Shown here piece after piece: positions 47,504 to 55,879 of a stretch of DNA of 64,000 bases. The translations under genes were made by a program, and so were the position numbers. The first letter of the stretch is position 1. Every line of letters begins with the position of its first letter. The DNA comes from Streptomyces sp. ISL-10 (lineage in GTDB: Bacteria > Actinomycetota > Actinomycetes > Streptomycetales > Streptomycetaceae): the NCBI RefSeq assembly GCF_018614575.1, contig NZ_JAGGOJ010000014.1, positions 124,001 through 188,000 of the forward strand, given 5' to 3'. The notes beneath the pieces are model-generated. The model had not been told where the DNA came from. It made no database searches and was given only the letters and a program-made list of their open reading frames with translations.

Positions 47504-48025
47504 GTGGCACAGCCGGTGCTGGAGCCGCCGGCTGCTCGCGTGCCGCCAGTCCCGCGGGCGGTGCGTCAGTGGGGACGTGCGGCCGTGTGCGCTTCGGTCG
47601 GCGTGCTGGTGCTGGTCCTGTCGCTCGCGGGGTGCATGAGCTCCTCGCGCACCGATACGGACTATCGGAACAAGGTGGCGAACTCGGCAGAGGTGGTGCG
47701 CTCGTCGATTGAGACGGCACGTCTGCTGGTCCGCGCTGCCAAGAACGGCAAGTCTCCAGGGCCCTACACCTCGCGGACGCTGTCGCAGCTCGAAAGTGCG
47801 GTGGACAGCGTCGTTACGCAGTTCGGCTCCGTGCAGCCACCGACACAAGAAGCCAGCCAGCTGCGCGATGACGTGATCAGTCTGCTCGATGAGGTCCAGA
47901 GCGCTCTGAGCCAGCTGCGGATCGCCGCCCGTCAAGGGCTTCTGCAGGACCTGCCACGGATGGCTGAACCCCTGCCGGGCCTTTCTGAGCGGCTTCGGCG
48001 CTTCCAGGAGCTGGTGCCGACGTGA
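47504..48025 (+). CDS. Lipoprotein with helical domain, first gene of the NRAMP-PRC operon
   Basis: This 173-residue protein starts at GTG 47504 after GAGGTGG. A long cytoplasmic N-region leads to a lipobox (LSLAGC, Cys near 45). The mature ~128 residues are helical with regular Ser/Gln/Leu spacing (YRNKVANSAEVVRSSIETAR, LSQLESAVDSVVTQFG), like a helical bundle. I recognise no family. The last four bases (GTGA) contain the start of the NRAMP-like gene, so the two are translationally coupled, suggesting an extracytoplasmic partner of the transporter. Confidence 0.75.
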   Translation: MAQPVLEPPAARVPPVPRAVRQWGRAAVCASVGVLVLVLSLAGCMSSSRTDTDYRNKVANSAEVVRSSIETARLLVRAAKNGKSPGPYTSRTLSQLESAVDSVVTQFGSVQPPTQEASQLRDDVISLLDEVQSALSQLRIAARQGLLQDLPRMAEPLPGLSERLRRFQELVPT

Positions 48026-49251
48026 AGCGGGTGCTGTCGCTGCTACTGGGTGTGTTCACCGCCATGGGCGGATTCATGGACATCGGCGACCTGGTCACCG
48101 ACGCACTCGTGGGCGCCCGCTTCGGGCTGGGACTGGCGTGGGTGACGGTCGTCGCCGTGGTCGGAATCGCGCTGTACTCCGAGATGGCCGGCAGGATCGC
48201 TGTGGTCACCGGCCGCACGGTCTTCGACCTGATCCGGGAACGCACCGGGGCCCGCATGGGACTGAGCACAGTGATCGCCTCCTATCTCGTCAACGCCCTG
48301 GCCCTGATCGCGGAGCTGTGCGGAGTCGCCCTGGCGATCGAACTGCTCGCCGATATCCACTACCTGCTGTGGGTACCGCCCGTCGCGTTCCTCGCCTGGC
48401 TGGTGGTGTGGCGGCTGCCGTTCGCCTACATGGAACGTCTCTACGGGCTTCTCGGCCTGGCGCTGTTCGTCTTCGTCGCCGCCGTGTGGTGGTTCGGCCC
48501 CGACTGGGGCGCCATGTGGCACGACGCCACCCACCCCACCGTCCCGCACGGGGAGGGACATGCCACGTACTTCTTCTACGCGCTGGTCCTGCTCGGCGCG
48601 CAGATGAACCCGTACGAGGTGTTCTTCTTCTCCTCCGGCGCCGTGGAGCACCGCTGGCGCCCACGCAACCTCCTCGAAGTACGGGTGAACGCCTGGCTGG
48701 GATACGCCGTGGGCGGCATCCTCGCCATCGGCATCCAGGCGACCGCCTACCTGGTCCTCCAGCCCGCCGGCATCCACGTGGAGCACCTGAGCCAGACCGT
48801 GCTGCCCGTGGTCCTCGCCTTCGGCCAGGTCGGCTTCGCCCTGGCCATTCTCGGCATCGTGGCCTCCGTGTTCGGGGCGACGCTGGAGACGCTGCTGTCG
48901 TCCAGCTACACCATCGCCCATCATTTCGGCTGGACCTGGGGCAAGGAGACACAGCCCGCCAAAGCGGCGCGCTTCCACACCCTGCTCCTGGTAACACTTC
49001 TCTGCGCCACGGTGGTTGCCCTGACCACCGTCAACCCCATCACGGTGACGATCTACGCCGTCTACCTCGCCGCCGTCGTGCTGCCGTTGACCTTTCTGCC
49101 GATCCTCGTCATCGCCAACGACCGGCGCTACCTCGGCAACCGGGTCAACGGCCGCCTGACCAACACCCTCGGCACGATTTACCTCGTCGCCGTGACCGCC
49201 GGCGCGGTGGCCGCGCTACCCCTCTTGATCGCAACCAAGGCAGGCGCATGA
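48022..49251 (+). CDS. NRAMP-superfamily transporter with altered metal site
   Basis: This 409-residue protein has about 11 helices. The helix-1 motif, usually DPGN, reads FMDIGD (Asp20-Ile-Gly-Asp23), followed by LVTDALVGARFG. The helix-6 motif, usually a Met-Pro-His-Asn-like stretch, reads GAQMNPYE (192-199). The first Asp is kept, but the usual Met and His ligands are Asn196 and Tyr198. NRAMP relatives lacking the Met transport hard ions such as Mg2+ or Al3+ rather than Mn2+/Fe2+. GTG 48022 overlaps the lipoprotein stop, and its own TGA overlaps the PRC gene ATG. Confidence 0.78.
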   Translation: MKRVLSLLLGVFTAMGGFMDIGDLVTDALVGARFGLGLAWVTVVAVVGIALYSEMAGRIAVVTGRTVFDLIRERTGARMGLSTVIASYLVNALALIAELCGVALAIELLADIHYLLWVPPVAFLAWLVVWRLPFAYMERLYGLLGLALFVFVAAVWWFGPDWGAMWHDATHPTVPHGEGHATYFFYALVLLGAQMNPYEVFFFSSGAVEHRWRPRNLLEVRVNAWLGYAVGGILAIGIQATAYLVLQPAGIHVEHLSQTVLPVVLAFGQVGFALAILGIVASVFGATLETLLSSSYTIAHHFGWTWGKETQPAKAARFHTLLLVTLLCATVVALTTVNPITVTIYAVYLAAVVLPLTFLPILVIANDRRYLGNRVNGRLTNTLGTIYLVAVTAGAVAALPLLIATKAGA

Positions 49252-49637
49252 CTGTGGACGCACTCGATGCCGGACTCGACCTCCTCGACCGCCAGGTAAT
49301 CGACCGCGACGGCAAGTTGCTCGGCAAGGTCGACGACCTGCGCTTCGACGACTCCGCGGCCGGCTCGCCGCCCGTACTGGCTGCCCTGCTGATCGGGCAG
49401 CGCGCTTTCGGACAGCGCCTCGGAGGTCGCCTGGGCCGCTGGTGGGTGGCCGTAGCCGGACGCATGGCCGGCGGCGCGACGCCCGTGGAAGTGTCCGTCA
49501 GGCACGTGCGCGAGCTCGGACCCGCCCTCACGCTCGACGTACGCGCCGAGAGCCTGCCCGGTCTGGGCCGGGCCGAGCGGCTGCTCAGCCACGGTTTCGT
49601 CGGGAAGATCCCGGGGGCTCATCGTGAAAGCAAGTGA
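49248..49637 (+). CDS. PRC-barrel domain protein 1
   Basis: This 129-residue soluble protein begins MTVDALDAGLDLLDRQVIDR, then DGKLLGKVDDLRF, the PRC-barrel opening also found in photosynthetic reaction centre H subunits and RimM. A middle segment (GQRLGGRLGRWW) and a C-terminal strand set (HVRELGPALTLDVRAESL) complete it. ATG 49248 overlaps the transporter stop. The second PRC gene begins 14 bases before this one ends. A cytosolic accessory subunit of the transporter is a reasonable inference. Confidence 0.75.
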   Translation: MTVDALDAGLDLLDRQVIDRDGKLLGKVDDLRFDDSAAGSPPVLAALLIGQRAFGQRLGGRLGRWWVAVAGRMAGGATPVEVSVRHVRELGPALTLDVRAESLPGLGRAERLLSHGFVGKIPGAHRESK

Positions 49638-49938
49638 TCTGCTGAACGCCGAAGTCGTCGACGAGAGCGGGCGACGCCTCGGCAAGGTCCACGACCTGCG
49701 CGTCACCCGCCCTTCGGCCTCCTCGCCCTGGCAACTGGAAGCCGTCGTGGTGGGATCCACGGGTCTGGCACACCGCTTCGGGTACGCCACTGGTGAGGTC
49801 CGCGGGCCGGCAGTGCTGGCAAAGGCCGCACACTGGCTGGCCCGCCGCAGACAGATCATCGAGTGGTCCCGCGTCATTTCGTACGACCAGCGCACGATCG
49901 TCGCCCGTGCCCCACATCCGGGCAGCGTGCAGCCGTGA
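49624..49938 (+). CDS. PRC-barrel domain protein 2
   Basis: This 104-residue protein starts at GTG 49624 inside the end of the previous gene. MKASDLLNAEVVDESGRRLG, then KVHDLRVTR is again a PRC-barrel opening. The C-terminus (HWLARRRQIIEWSRVISYD) differs from copy 1. Two adjacent, distinct PRC proteins, both coupled by overlap, suggest a heteromeric pair. Its stop overlaps the GTG of the 32-residue membrane peptide. Confidence 0.75.
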   Translation: MKASDLLNAEVVDESGRRLGKVHDLRVTRPSASSPWQLEAVVVGSTGLAHRFGYATGEVRGPAVLAKAAHWLARRRQIIEWSRVISYDQRTIVARAPHPGSVQP

Positions 49939-50033
49939 CCTCGGGCCTTGCCGTGTTCTTCGCCTGGCTGGAACTCCTCACTCTGGTGGGGCTGCTGATC
50001 TGGTTCATCACCCGCCGACCGCCCGGAGGGTAG
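49935..50033 (+). CDS. 32-residue single-helix membrane peptide ending the NRAMP-PRC operon
   Basis: GTG 49935 overlaps the previous TGA (GTGA), and TAG lies at 50031-50033. The peptide is one hydrophobic helix (VFFAWLELLTLVGLLIWFI) with a TRRPPGG cytosolic end, so it should insert with its C-terminus inside. It continues the pattern of overlapping start and stop codons through the whole operon. That coupling, not conservation, is the evidence that it is real. It may be a small regulatory subunit of the transporter. Confidence 0.6.
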   Translation: MTSGLAVFFAWLELLTLVGLLIWFITRRPPGG

Positions 50034-50330
50034 ACCCTCCCCGATGACGACGGGGGAGCCGCGCACGTGCGTGCCGACGCGAGACCAAGCAGCACCCGTG
50101 CTGCGAGCCCCCCGGCGTGCACGGCAACCTGTGCCGGCCTGGCCGAGTGGCCGAAAGAGACGGGGTCTCGGCCCAGAATCCCCAGCTCGGGACGGCTACG
50201 CCGTGCGCGTGAATGTCGTAGTGGTGTTTGGCGCCTGTGACGGTGGCAACTCGTCCCTTCACCTGAACGGTGTTGTGCTGCTCGAGGGCTCCGGTCCGTG
50301 ACGGTTCTCGGGCCGCGGGAGAGGAAGCAC

Positions 50331-50861
50331 ATGCTGTTTCGGCGATTCGTTACCGCGGCTCGGGCAGCCGCGGCCGGCGCAGTGTTCGGGGCGGTCGCGC
50401 TGACCGCCGGCTGCGGCTCCGGCGAGGGGTTCGACCCCGACCAGTGGAATGCCCCTGGTCAGAATGCCAAGGTCGGTTCGGTTCTCATTCGCTACGCCCA
50501 CATCGCGGAGCCCCAGGGACAGCCGTGGAAGGAGGGAGACGACGTACCGGCGTATATGTGGCTCTACAACAAAGGTCCGGAGGCTGATCGGCTGGTCAGC
50601 GCGAGTACTCCGGCGGCCCGCTCGGTCGAGATTGTGGACGCCGGCGGCGATCCGCTGCCCCAAGGTGTGACATTGCCGGCTGACGAGCTTCAGGAGTTGG
50701 AACCCGGCAGGACGCACCTGGTGCTACGAGACCTTCGCCAGGTCGTGCGGGGCGGGGATTTCGTGAAACTCGCGGTGCGCTTCGAGAAGTCGGGCGCCAC
50801 CACCTTCAACGTCCACTCTCAGATCCCCGTGTACGACCAAAGCCCGTCCCCCGACCGGTGA
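50331..50861 (+). CDS. Putative lipoprotein, PCuAC/DUF461-like
   Basis: This 176-residue protein starts at ATG 50331 after GAGAGGAAG. A signal peptide ends in a lipobox (ALTAGC, Cys near 27). The mature domain is beta-rich, with VLIRYAHIAEP, YMWLYNKGPEADRLVSAST, LPADELQELEPGRTHLVLRD and GDFVKLAVRFEKSG, an order like PCuAC copper chaperones and their DUF461 relatives. The His/Met copper ligands of true PCuAC are not obvious, so the copper role is doubtful. It precedes the SPW-repeat gene by 55 bases. Confidence 0.65.
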   Translation: MLFRRFVTAARAAAAGAVFGAVALTAGCGSGEGFDPDQWNAPGQNAKVGSVLIRYAHIAEPQGQPWKEGDDVPAYMWLYNKGPEADRLVSASTPAARSVEIVDAGGDPLPQGVTLPADELQELEPGRTHLVLRDLRQVVRGGDFVKLAVRFEKSGATTFNVHSQIPVYDQSPSPDR

Positions 50862-50916
50862 GCGGATCAGGGTTGGGGTGGCCTTGGCGCCTCGGCCCGA
50901 CCACTGGGAGGTATCC

Positions 50917-51348
50917 ATGACGCCGCACAGCCGTTCCGTCGGCCGCCACGCGGGCACGCGCCCGCCGAAACAATCCATGGCCGCCCCGCTGAGAGACTCC
51001 CTCGTCAGCATACTGATGCTGTTGGCAGGAGTCTGGCTGCTTGTGGGGGCGTGGATCATCGGCTACCCGTTCAACGAGCCCGCAGTAGACGCCCACCTGC
51101 ACGAGATGATCGTCGGAGTCGTCGTCTTCCTCGTAGCGACCGCCCGCTTGCTGGGCAGGCACGGCTGGGTGACCGACCTGATCATCGTCGTGGCCGGGGC
51201 GTGGCTCATTGCCGCACCATTCCTGATCAGCTACGGCGACACCTCCCAAGCGGACGCGGCACGCACCAACGACGTGGTAACCGGCATCGTCCTGATTCTG
51301 CTGGCCGCTGTCTCGCTCCTTCTGGCACGCGCGAAGGTCATGAGATGA
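50917..51348 (+). CDS. SPW-repeat membrane protein
   Basis: This 143-residue protein starts at ATG 50917 after GGGAGG and has four membrane helices. Two diverged SPW-type motifs are visible: LAGVWLLVGAWIIGYP (about 32-47) and AGAWLIAAPFLISYG (about 88-102). SPW proteins are small membrane proteins of unknown role, common near stress and NAD(P)-linked genes in Streptomyces and other soil bacteria. The N-terminal 25 residues are basic and cytoplasmic. Confidence 0.78.
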   Translation: MTPHSRSVGRHAGTRPPKQSMAAPLRDSLVSILMLLAGVWLLVGAWIIGYPFNEPAVDAHLHEMIVGVVVFLVATARLLGRHGWVTDLIIVVAGAWLIAAPFLISYGDTSQADAARTNDVVTGIVLILLAAVSLLLARAKVMR

Positions 51349-51467
51349 GACACGCGTCCTTTCGCCTGTTCACAGTCGGGCCCTGACCGAGGACCGACTG
51401 GTCGGGCAGCCCGGATGCTCGTGCACACCTGATCAAGAGACCGGGCCAAGCCAGGAGGGAGACAAAG

Positions 51468-52268
51468 ATGCCCGACATCGAACCGCAAGTCCCAGATGCC
51501 GCCGCCATTGTCTGGAACAGGGTCGCAAGTTACGACTCCTACGAGGAAGCCCAGAGCGCGGTGGACCGGCTCTCCGACGAGAAGTTCCCGGTGGAGTACC
51601 TCGACATCATCGGATCGGACCTGCGACTGGTCGAGCATGTGACCGGCCGGCTCACCACGGGCCGTGCAGCGGCCGCCGGCGCAGCGGGCGGAGCTTGGTT
51701 CGGCCTGTTGGTCGGCCTGCTGGTCGGGCTCTTCACACCAGGTTCCGTCTGGCTCGGACTGCTGCTGGGCGGGATCCTCTTCGGCGCCCTGTGGGGAGCT
51801 GTCCTGGGTTGGGCCGGACACGCGGCCACTGGCGGCCGAAGGGACTTCTCCTCCACCCGGGCGCTGGCCGCTGCACGATACGACCTCGTCGCTCGCGGTG
51901 GCCACGCGGACCAGGCACGGGCGCTCCTCCAGCTCGCCGAAGGAACCGAAGCGGGTGAGTGGCGTCCGCGCAGGGCTCGGGCGGCTTCAGGGATGAGTGA
52001 GAGGGAAGGCGCGCAGCTCGTCCAAGCGGCGCACGCCGCTGTTCCCGGCCGTCGCGCTCGCCTGCCCGCCGACGGGGGCCTTCATGATGCGCAGCGCGCA
52101 CGGCTCGGGATGCCGGGCAGTGCCGACCGGGACGAGAGCCCGGTGTACTCGCTGAGTGAGAACGGGGCCACATGGCCCCTGGCTCGTACCCCTGGCGGCG
52201 TCTGCGCGTCTGCGCGTCCGCGGCATTTCCACCAGTGCCGTCTTGATGGCCAGGGCGGGAGGCGGTGA
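51468..52268 (+). CDS. General stress protein 17M-like membrane protein, C-terminally extended
   Basis: This 266-residue frame starts with a strong AGGAGGGAG. Residues 15-60 carry the family's fold (VASYDSYEEAQSAVDRLSDE, VEYLDIIGSDLRLVEHVTGR), then two membrane helices with Gly-rich turns (about 65-115), then TRALAAARYDLVARGGHADQ. Family members usually end near residue 170; here an extra ~95 Arg/Ala/Ser-rich residues follow with no domain. The original stop may have been lost by a frameshift near 51950. It ends 47 bases before the convergent NhaA gene. Confidence 0.7.
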   Translation: MPDIEPQVPDAAAIVWNRVASYDSYEEAQSAVDRLSDEKFPVEYLDIIGSDLRLVEHVTGRLTTGRAAAAGAAGGAWFGLLVGLLVGLFTPGSVWLGLLLGGILFGALWGAVLGWAGHAATGGRRDFSSTRALAAARYDLVARGGHADQARALLQLAEGTEAGEWRPRRARAASGMSEREGAQLVQAAHAAVPGRRARLPADGGLHDAQRARLGMPGSADRDESPVYSLSENGATWPLARTPGGVCASARPRHFHQCRLDGQGGRR

Positions 52269-52315
52269 TCGCCACGGTCAGGGATGAGGAGTCCACCGGC
52301 CCCAGCCCTGCCGCA

Positions 52316-53614
52316 TCAGCGCTCGGAGGCGCCGGTCCGCTGGTAGATGTCGGGTATGCCGTCGTGGTCCTCGTCGCGCGTCTCCTCCTCGTACAGACGG
52401 CGATAGATGCCGTTGCGGCGCTTGATGAGGAGGGCTGCCAGGCAGGCGGCGATGAGGGAGCCGACCAGGACCGCGGCCTTGACGCGTTCGGCCATGGCCG
52501 GGTCAGGGAAGGCGAGTTCGCCGATCAGGAGCGCCACGGTGAAGCCGATCCCGGCGAGGACCGCGAGCGCGAAGACGTCCGCCCAGGCGAGCTCGGGGTT
52601 GAGCCGGGCGCGGGTGAAGCGGGCGGCCAGATAGGTGCCGGCGAAGATGCCGAGGGCCTTGCCGGCGACCAGGCCCAGGACCACGCCGAGGGGCTCGGGC
52701 CGGGTGAAGACCTCGCCCAGAGACGCGGCTGTCACTCCCACGCCCGCGGCGAAGAGGGCGAACAGGGGCACCACCACACCGGCGGAGAACGGGTGGATCA
52801 GGTGGGACGTGCGTTCGGCGGGGGAGGCGGTCTCGTCCTCGTCGCGGGTGGTCCGCAGGATGAGGCCCATGGCGACGCCGGCGACGGTGGCGTGGACGCC
52901 GCTGTTGTACATCAGTGCCCAGCTGACGACGCCGAGGGGGACGTACCACCACCAGCCGCGCACGCGGAATCGCTGGAGCGCGTAGAAGACGGCCAGGCAG
53001 GCGAAGGCGCCGCCGAGCGCGGCGAAATTCAGGTCGCTGGTGAAGAAGATCGCGATGATCAGGATGGCGCCCAAGTCGTCGACTACGGCGAGGGTGAGCA
53101 GGAAGGCGCGCAGCGCGGCCGGCAGGTGGCTGCTGAGGACCGCGAGGACGGCGAGCGCGAAGGCGATGTCGGTGGCCATGGGCACGGCCCAGCCGTCCAG
53201 GCTGCCCCCGCCGGCCGTGACCGTGACGGCGTACAGCGCTGCGGGCACGACCATGCCGCACAGCGCGGCGACGACCGGCAGAGCTGCTGTGGCGGGGGTG
53301 CGGAGTTCGCCGACGACCAGTTCGCGTTTCAGCTCGATGCCTGCGACCAGGAAGAAGATGGCGAGCAGACCGTCGGCTGTCCAGTGCTCCACCGAAAGGT
53401 CCAGGCCCAGGGCCGGTATGCCGAAGTGGAAGTCGCGTATCTGCTCATAGGCCCCGCTCCAGGGGGTGTTCGCCCACGCCAGCGCGACGACGGCGGCCGC
53501 GAGGAGCACCAGCCCGCCGACCGTCTCCGTCCGCAGGGCCTGAACCACCGCGTTGCGCTCGGGCAGTGGCAGGAGACCGAGGAAGGGAGAACGTTCACGA
53601 GGGGCGGCAGCCAT
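52316..53614 (-). CDS. nhaA: Na+/H+ antiporter NhaA (copy 2)
   Basis: This 432-residue antiporter has the same cores as copy 1: PMATDIAFALAVLAV and LTLAVVDDLGAILIIAIFF with the paired aspartates. It ends DEDHDGIPDIYQRTGASER, matching the copy 1 NILDIYQQ region but without the long tail. ATG 53614 has GGAGG upstream. Two NhaA genes of this similarity within 10 kb point to duplication or separate acquisition. It faces the AGCS gene on the same strand. Confidence 0.93.
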   Translation of the reverse strand: MAAAPRERSPFLGLLPLPERNAVVQALRTETVGGLVLLAAAVVALAWANTPWSGAYEQIRDFHFGIPALGLDLSVEHWTADGLLAIFFLVAGIELKRELVVGELRTPATAALPVVAALCGMVVPAALYAVTVTAGGGSLDGWAVPMATDIAFALAVLAVLSSHLPAALRAFLLTLAVVDDLGAILIIAIFFTSDLNFAALGGAFACLAVFYALQRFRVRGWWWYVPLGVVSWALMYNSGVHATVAGVAMGLILRTTRDEDETASPAERTSHLIHPFSAGVVVPLFALFAAGVGVTAASLGEVFTRPEPLGVVLGLVAGKALGIFAGTYLAARFTRARLNPELAWADVFALAVLAGIGFTVALLIGELAFPDPAMAERVKAAVLVGSLIAACLAALLIKRRNGIYRRLYEEETRDEDHDGIPDIYQRTGASER

Positions 53615-53805
53615 CAGGGAGACCTCCGGAGGCGTCGACTTCAGGGCATACGAGCCCTAGGACGCCGACCAGACTTCCCGGCACACCGCGCGTCCACCGC
53701 AGCCGCCTTCGGGCGGGGCGCTGACGCGTTGTTTTCACCCTAACCGCCGCCCCGCTTTGCCGCCAGACCCGGTTTCACCTGCGAAAATGTGGCTCAGGGC
53801 ATGGC

Positions 53806-53853
53806 GAACGGGCCCGTCCACACCAAGGGCGAAAGGTGCGTACGGGCCCGTTC
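53806..53853 (-). terminator. Terminator of the AGCS symporter gene
   Basis: GAACGGGCCCGT (53806-53817) pairs with ACGGGCCCGTTC (53842-53853). It lies 23 bases past the symporter stop in the minus direction. Confidence 0.7.
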
Positions 53854-53875
53854 AGGAGCCGGGCCGCGGGGGCGG

Positions 53876-55411
53876 TCAGACGGTGGTCTTCACCGACTCC
53901 TGGTCTTCGTCGTCCTCGGTGATCTCACCGGCGTTGCGGGCGCGGACGAACTCCAGGAAGGAGTTCAGCTCGCGCTTGACGACCGGGGCGAGAAGGTAGA
54001 GGCCGATGATGTTGATGACGGCGAGCATGAAGAGCACCGCGTCAGCCATGTCGATGAGGGTCTGCAGGGTCAGCAGCGAGCCCGCGACGGCGAACAGCGT
54101 GTAGAGGACCTTGAAGGTCAGCTCGCTCGCCTGGCTGCGGCCGAAGAGGTGCGTCCAGGCCTTCATGCAGTAGTAGCCCCAGGTGAGCACCGTGGAGATG
54201 GCGAACAGCATCACCGCGATGGTGAGGATGTACGGGAACCAGGGCAGGACGGTGGCGAAGGCGTCGGAGGTGATCGTGACGCCGCCGGTGGAGTTGTCTG
54301 TACGTGCCTCGGCCCAGCTGGCGGGGTTGGCGATGACAATGGTCAGCGCGGTCATCGTGCAGATGACGACGGTGTCGATGAACGGCTCCAGCAGGGCGAC
54401 CAGGCCCTCGCTGGCGGGGTGCTTGGTCTTGACCGCGGAGTGCGCGATCGGGGCGGAGCCGAGACCGGCCTCGTTGGAGAACGCGGCCCGCTTGAAACCG
54501 ATGATCAGCGCGCCGAGCACACCACCGGCGACGCCCTGCGGGTTGAAGGCGCCCTCGATGATGGTGCCGATCGCGGCCGGGACGGCGGAGACGTGCACCA
54601 GGATGACGACCAGGCAGGCCACGATGTAGATGCCGGCCATGGCGGGGACCAGCTTGCTGGTGACGTTGGCGATGGAGCGGATGCCACCGAGCAGGACGAT
54701 GCCGACGAGGGCCGCGATGAGGATGCCGAAGAACAGGGCGCCGGCGGAGGAGCCCATCAGGCCGTCCTCGCCGCCGGTGACGGAGACCAGCTGGGCGTAG
54801 GACTGGTTGACCTGGAAGAGGTTGCCGCCGAAGAGGCCGAAGAACAGGATCATGAAGGAGGCGAGGACCGCGAGGACCTTGCCGAGGGTCTTGCCGTTCT
54901 TGCCGAAGCGGTCGGCCAGGCCCTTGGGCAGGTAGTGCATCGGGCCGCCGGAGACGGTGCCGTCGGCGTGCACCTCTCGGTACTTCACGCCGAGGGTGAC
55001 CTCGACGAACTTGGTGGCCATACCGAGCAGGCCGCACAGGATCATCCAGAACGTGGCACCGGGACCACCGATGGAGACGGCGACGGCCACACCGGCGATG
55101 TTCCCGAGGCCGACCGTGCCGGAGACGGCGGCGGTCAGGGCCTGGAAGTGGTTGACCTCGCCGGCCGACCCCTTCTCGTCGTACTTCCCTCTCACCACGT
55201 CGAAGGCGAGCTTGAACTTGCGGACCTGCACGAACCCGAACCAGCCGGTGAAGACGAGACCGGCGACGACGAGCCAGGCGACGATGAGGGGCAGCTCCGT
55301 CCCGCCTACGGGCACGGAGTAGAAGACGACTTCCCCGAGCCAGGTGGCTATGGGCTCGAAGAATCCGCTGACGGCTTCGTCGACGGATGTGGTGATGGAG
55401 TCGAGTGACAC
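53876..55411 (-). CDS. AGCS-family sodium:alanine/glycine symporter
   Basis: This 511-residue transporter imports alanine or glycine with sodium. It shows the family segments GTVGLGNIAGVAVAVSIGGP and FSNEAGLGSAPIAHSAVKTK with ten to eleven helices, and ends in an acidic cytoplasmic tail (ITEDDEDQESVKTTV). GTG 55411 is preceded by GAGG. It is the only substrate transporter between two stress-type blocks, and it can use the sodium gradient that NhaA maintains; this link is contextual only. Confidence 0.9.
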   Translation of the reverse strand: MSLDSITTSVDEAVSGFFEPIATWLGEVVFYSVPVGGTELPLIVAWLVVAGLVFTGWFGFVQVRKFKLAFDVVRGKYDEKGSAGEVNHFQALTAAVSGTVGLGNIAGVAVAVSIGGPGATFWMILCGLLGMATKFVEVTLGVKYREVHADGTVSGGPMHYLPKGLADRFGKNGKTLGKVLAVLASFMILFFGLFGGNLFQVNQSYAQLVSVTGGEDGLMGSSAGALFFGILIAALVGIVLLGGIRSIANVTSKLVPAMAGIYIVACLVVILVHVSAVPAAIGTIIEGAFNPQGVAGGVLGALIIGFKRAAFSNEAGLGSAPIAHSAVKTKHPASEGLVALLEPFIDTVVICTMTALTIVIANPASWAEARTDNSTGGVTITSDAFATVLPWFPYILTIAVMLFAISTVLTWGYYCMKAWTHLFGRSQASELTFKVLYTLFAVAGSLLTLQTLIDMADAVLFMLAVINIIGLYLLAPVVKRELNSFLEFVRARNAGEITEDDEDQESVKTTV

Positions 55412-55879
55412 GTTGACTACCTCGTTGGCGCAGGACCGGCATGGGGTGGGGCCGGTTGGTGTGCGGGCTTGAGTGAACGCCGTTGTCCGATCGGCGACGG
55501 GTGCGCTCCGCGAACTCGGAGCGTGATCACCCTGGTCTTGCTGCCGGGCGCGCGCCCGGGTCCCCGAAGGCCGCGACAGGCGGCCGCGTACGAGTTGCGT
55601 AGTTCTACCACGCCTTTACGAGATCTTTAGTGACCCGAATCACATAACGGTCAGTAACATTCGAAAGTCCCAGGCAGCGAGACCGGACCGTTATTCGGAC
55701 AGCACGATTCATTCATCGGACACTTATGCCCCGTCGGTCCTCTGGCGCGGCCGTGGCGGGTTGGGTGACTCCCTGCGATCCGTGCCGAGCGCGAGGCAAC
55801 TCTACGCAGTACTTCCCTTCCCTCAGGCCTCGCCTGGCGGCGTCGGACACTTGATGGTCTGCGGTGACGAGGCACTGGC
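55412..55879. other. Divergent intergenic region with a Crp-like site
   Basis: About 470 bases without a gene. GTGACCCGAATCAC at 55630-55643 resembles an actinobacterial Crp/cAMP receptor site (GTG-N6-GNCAC with one mismatch) and lies about 220 bases upstream of the symporter start. The right part shades into the channel-like pseudogene. Confidence 0.45.

Noticed and set aside
50140..50215. A tRNA-Ser/Leu-like D-arm (GGCCGAGTGGCCGAAAG)
   Set aside because: No matching acceptor stem, anticodon loop or T-arm with TTC follows, so no cloverleaf can be formed.
53789..55408. A 539-codon plus-strand frame opposite the AGCS gene
   Set aside because: Asp/Gly/Glu-rich shadow translation; the minus-strand symporter with conserved motifs is the real gene.
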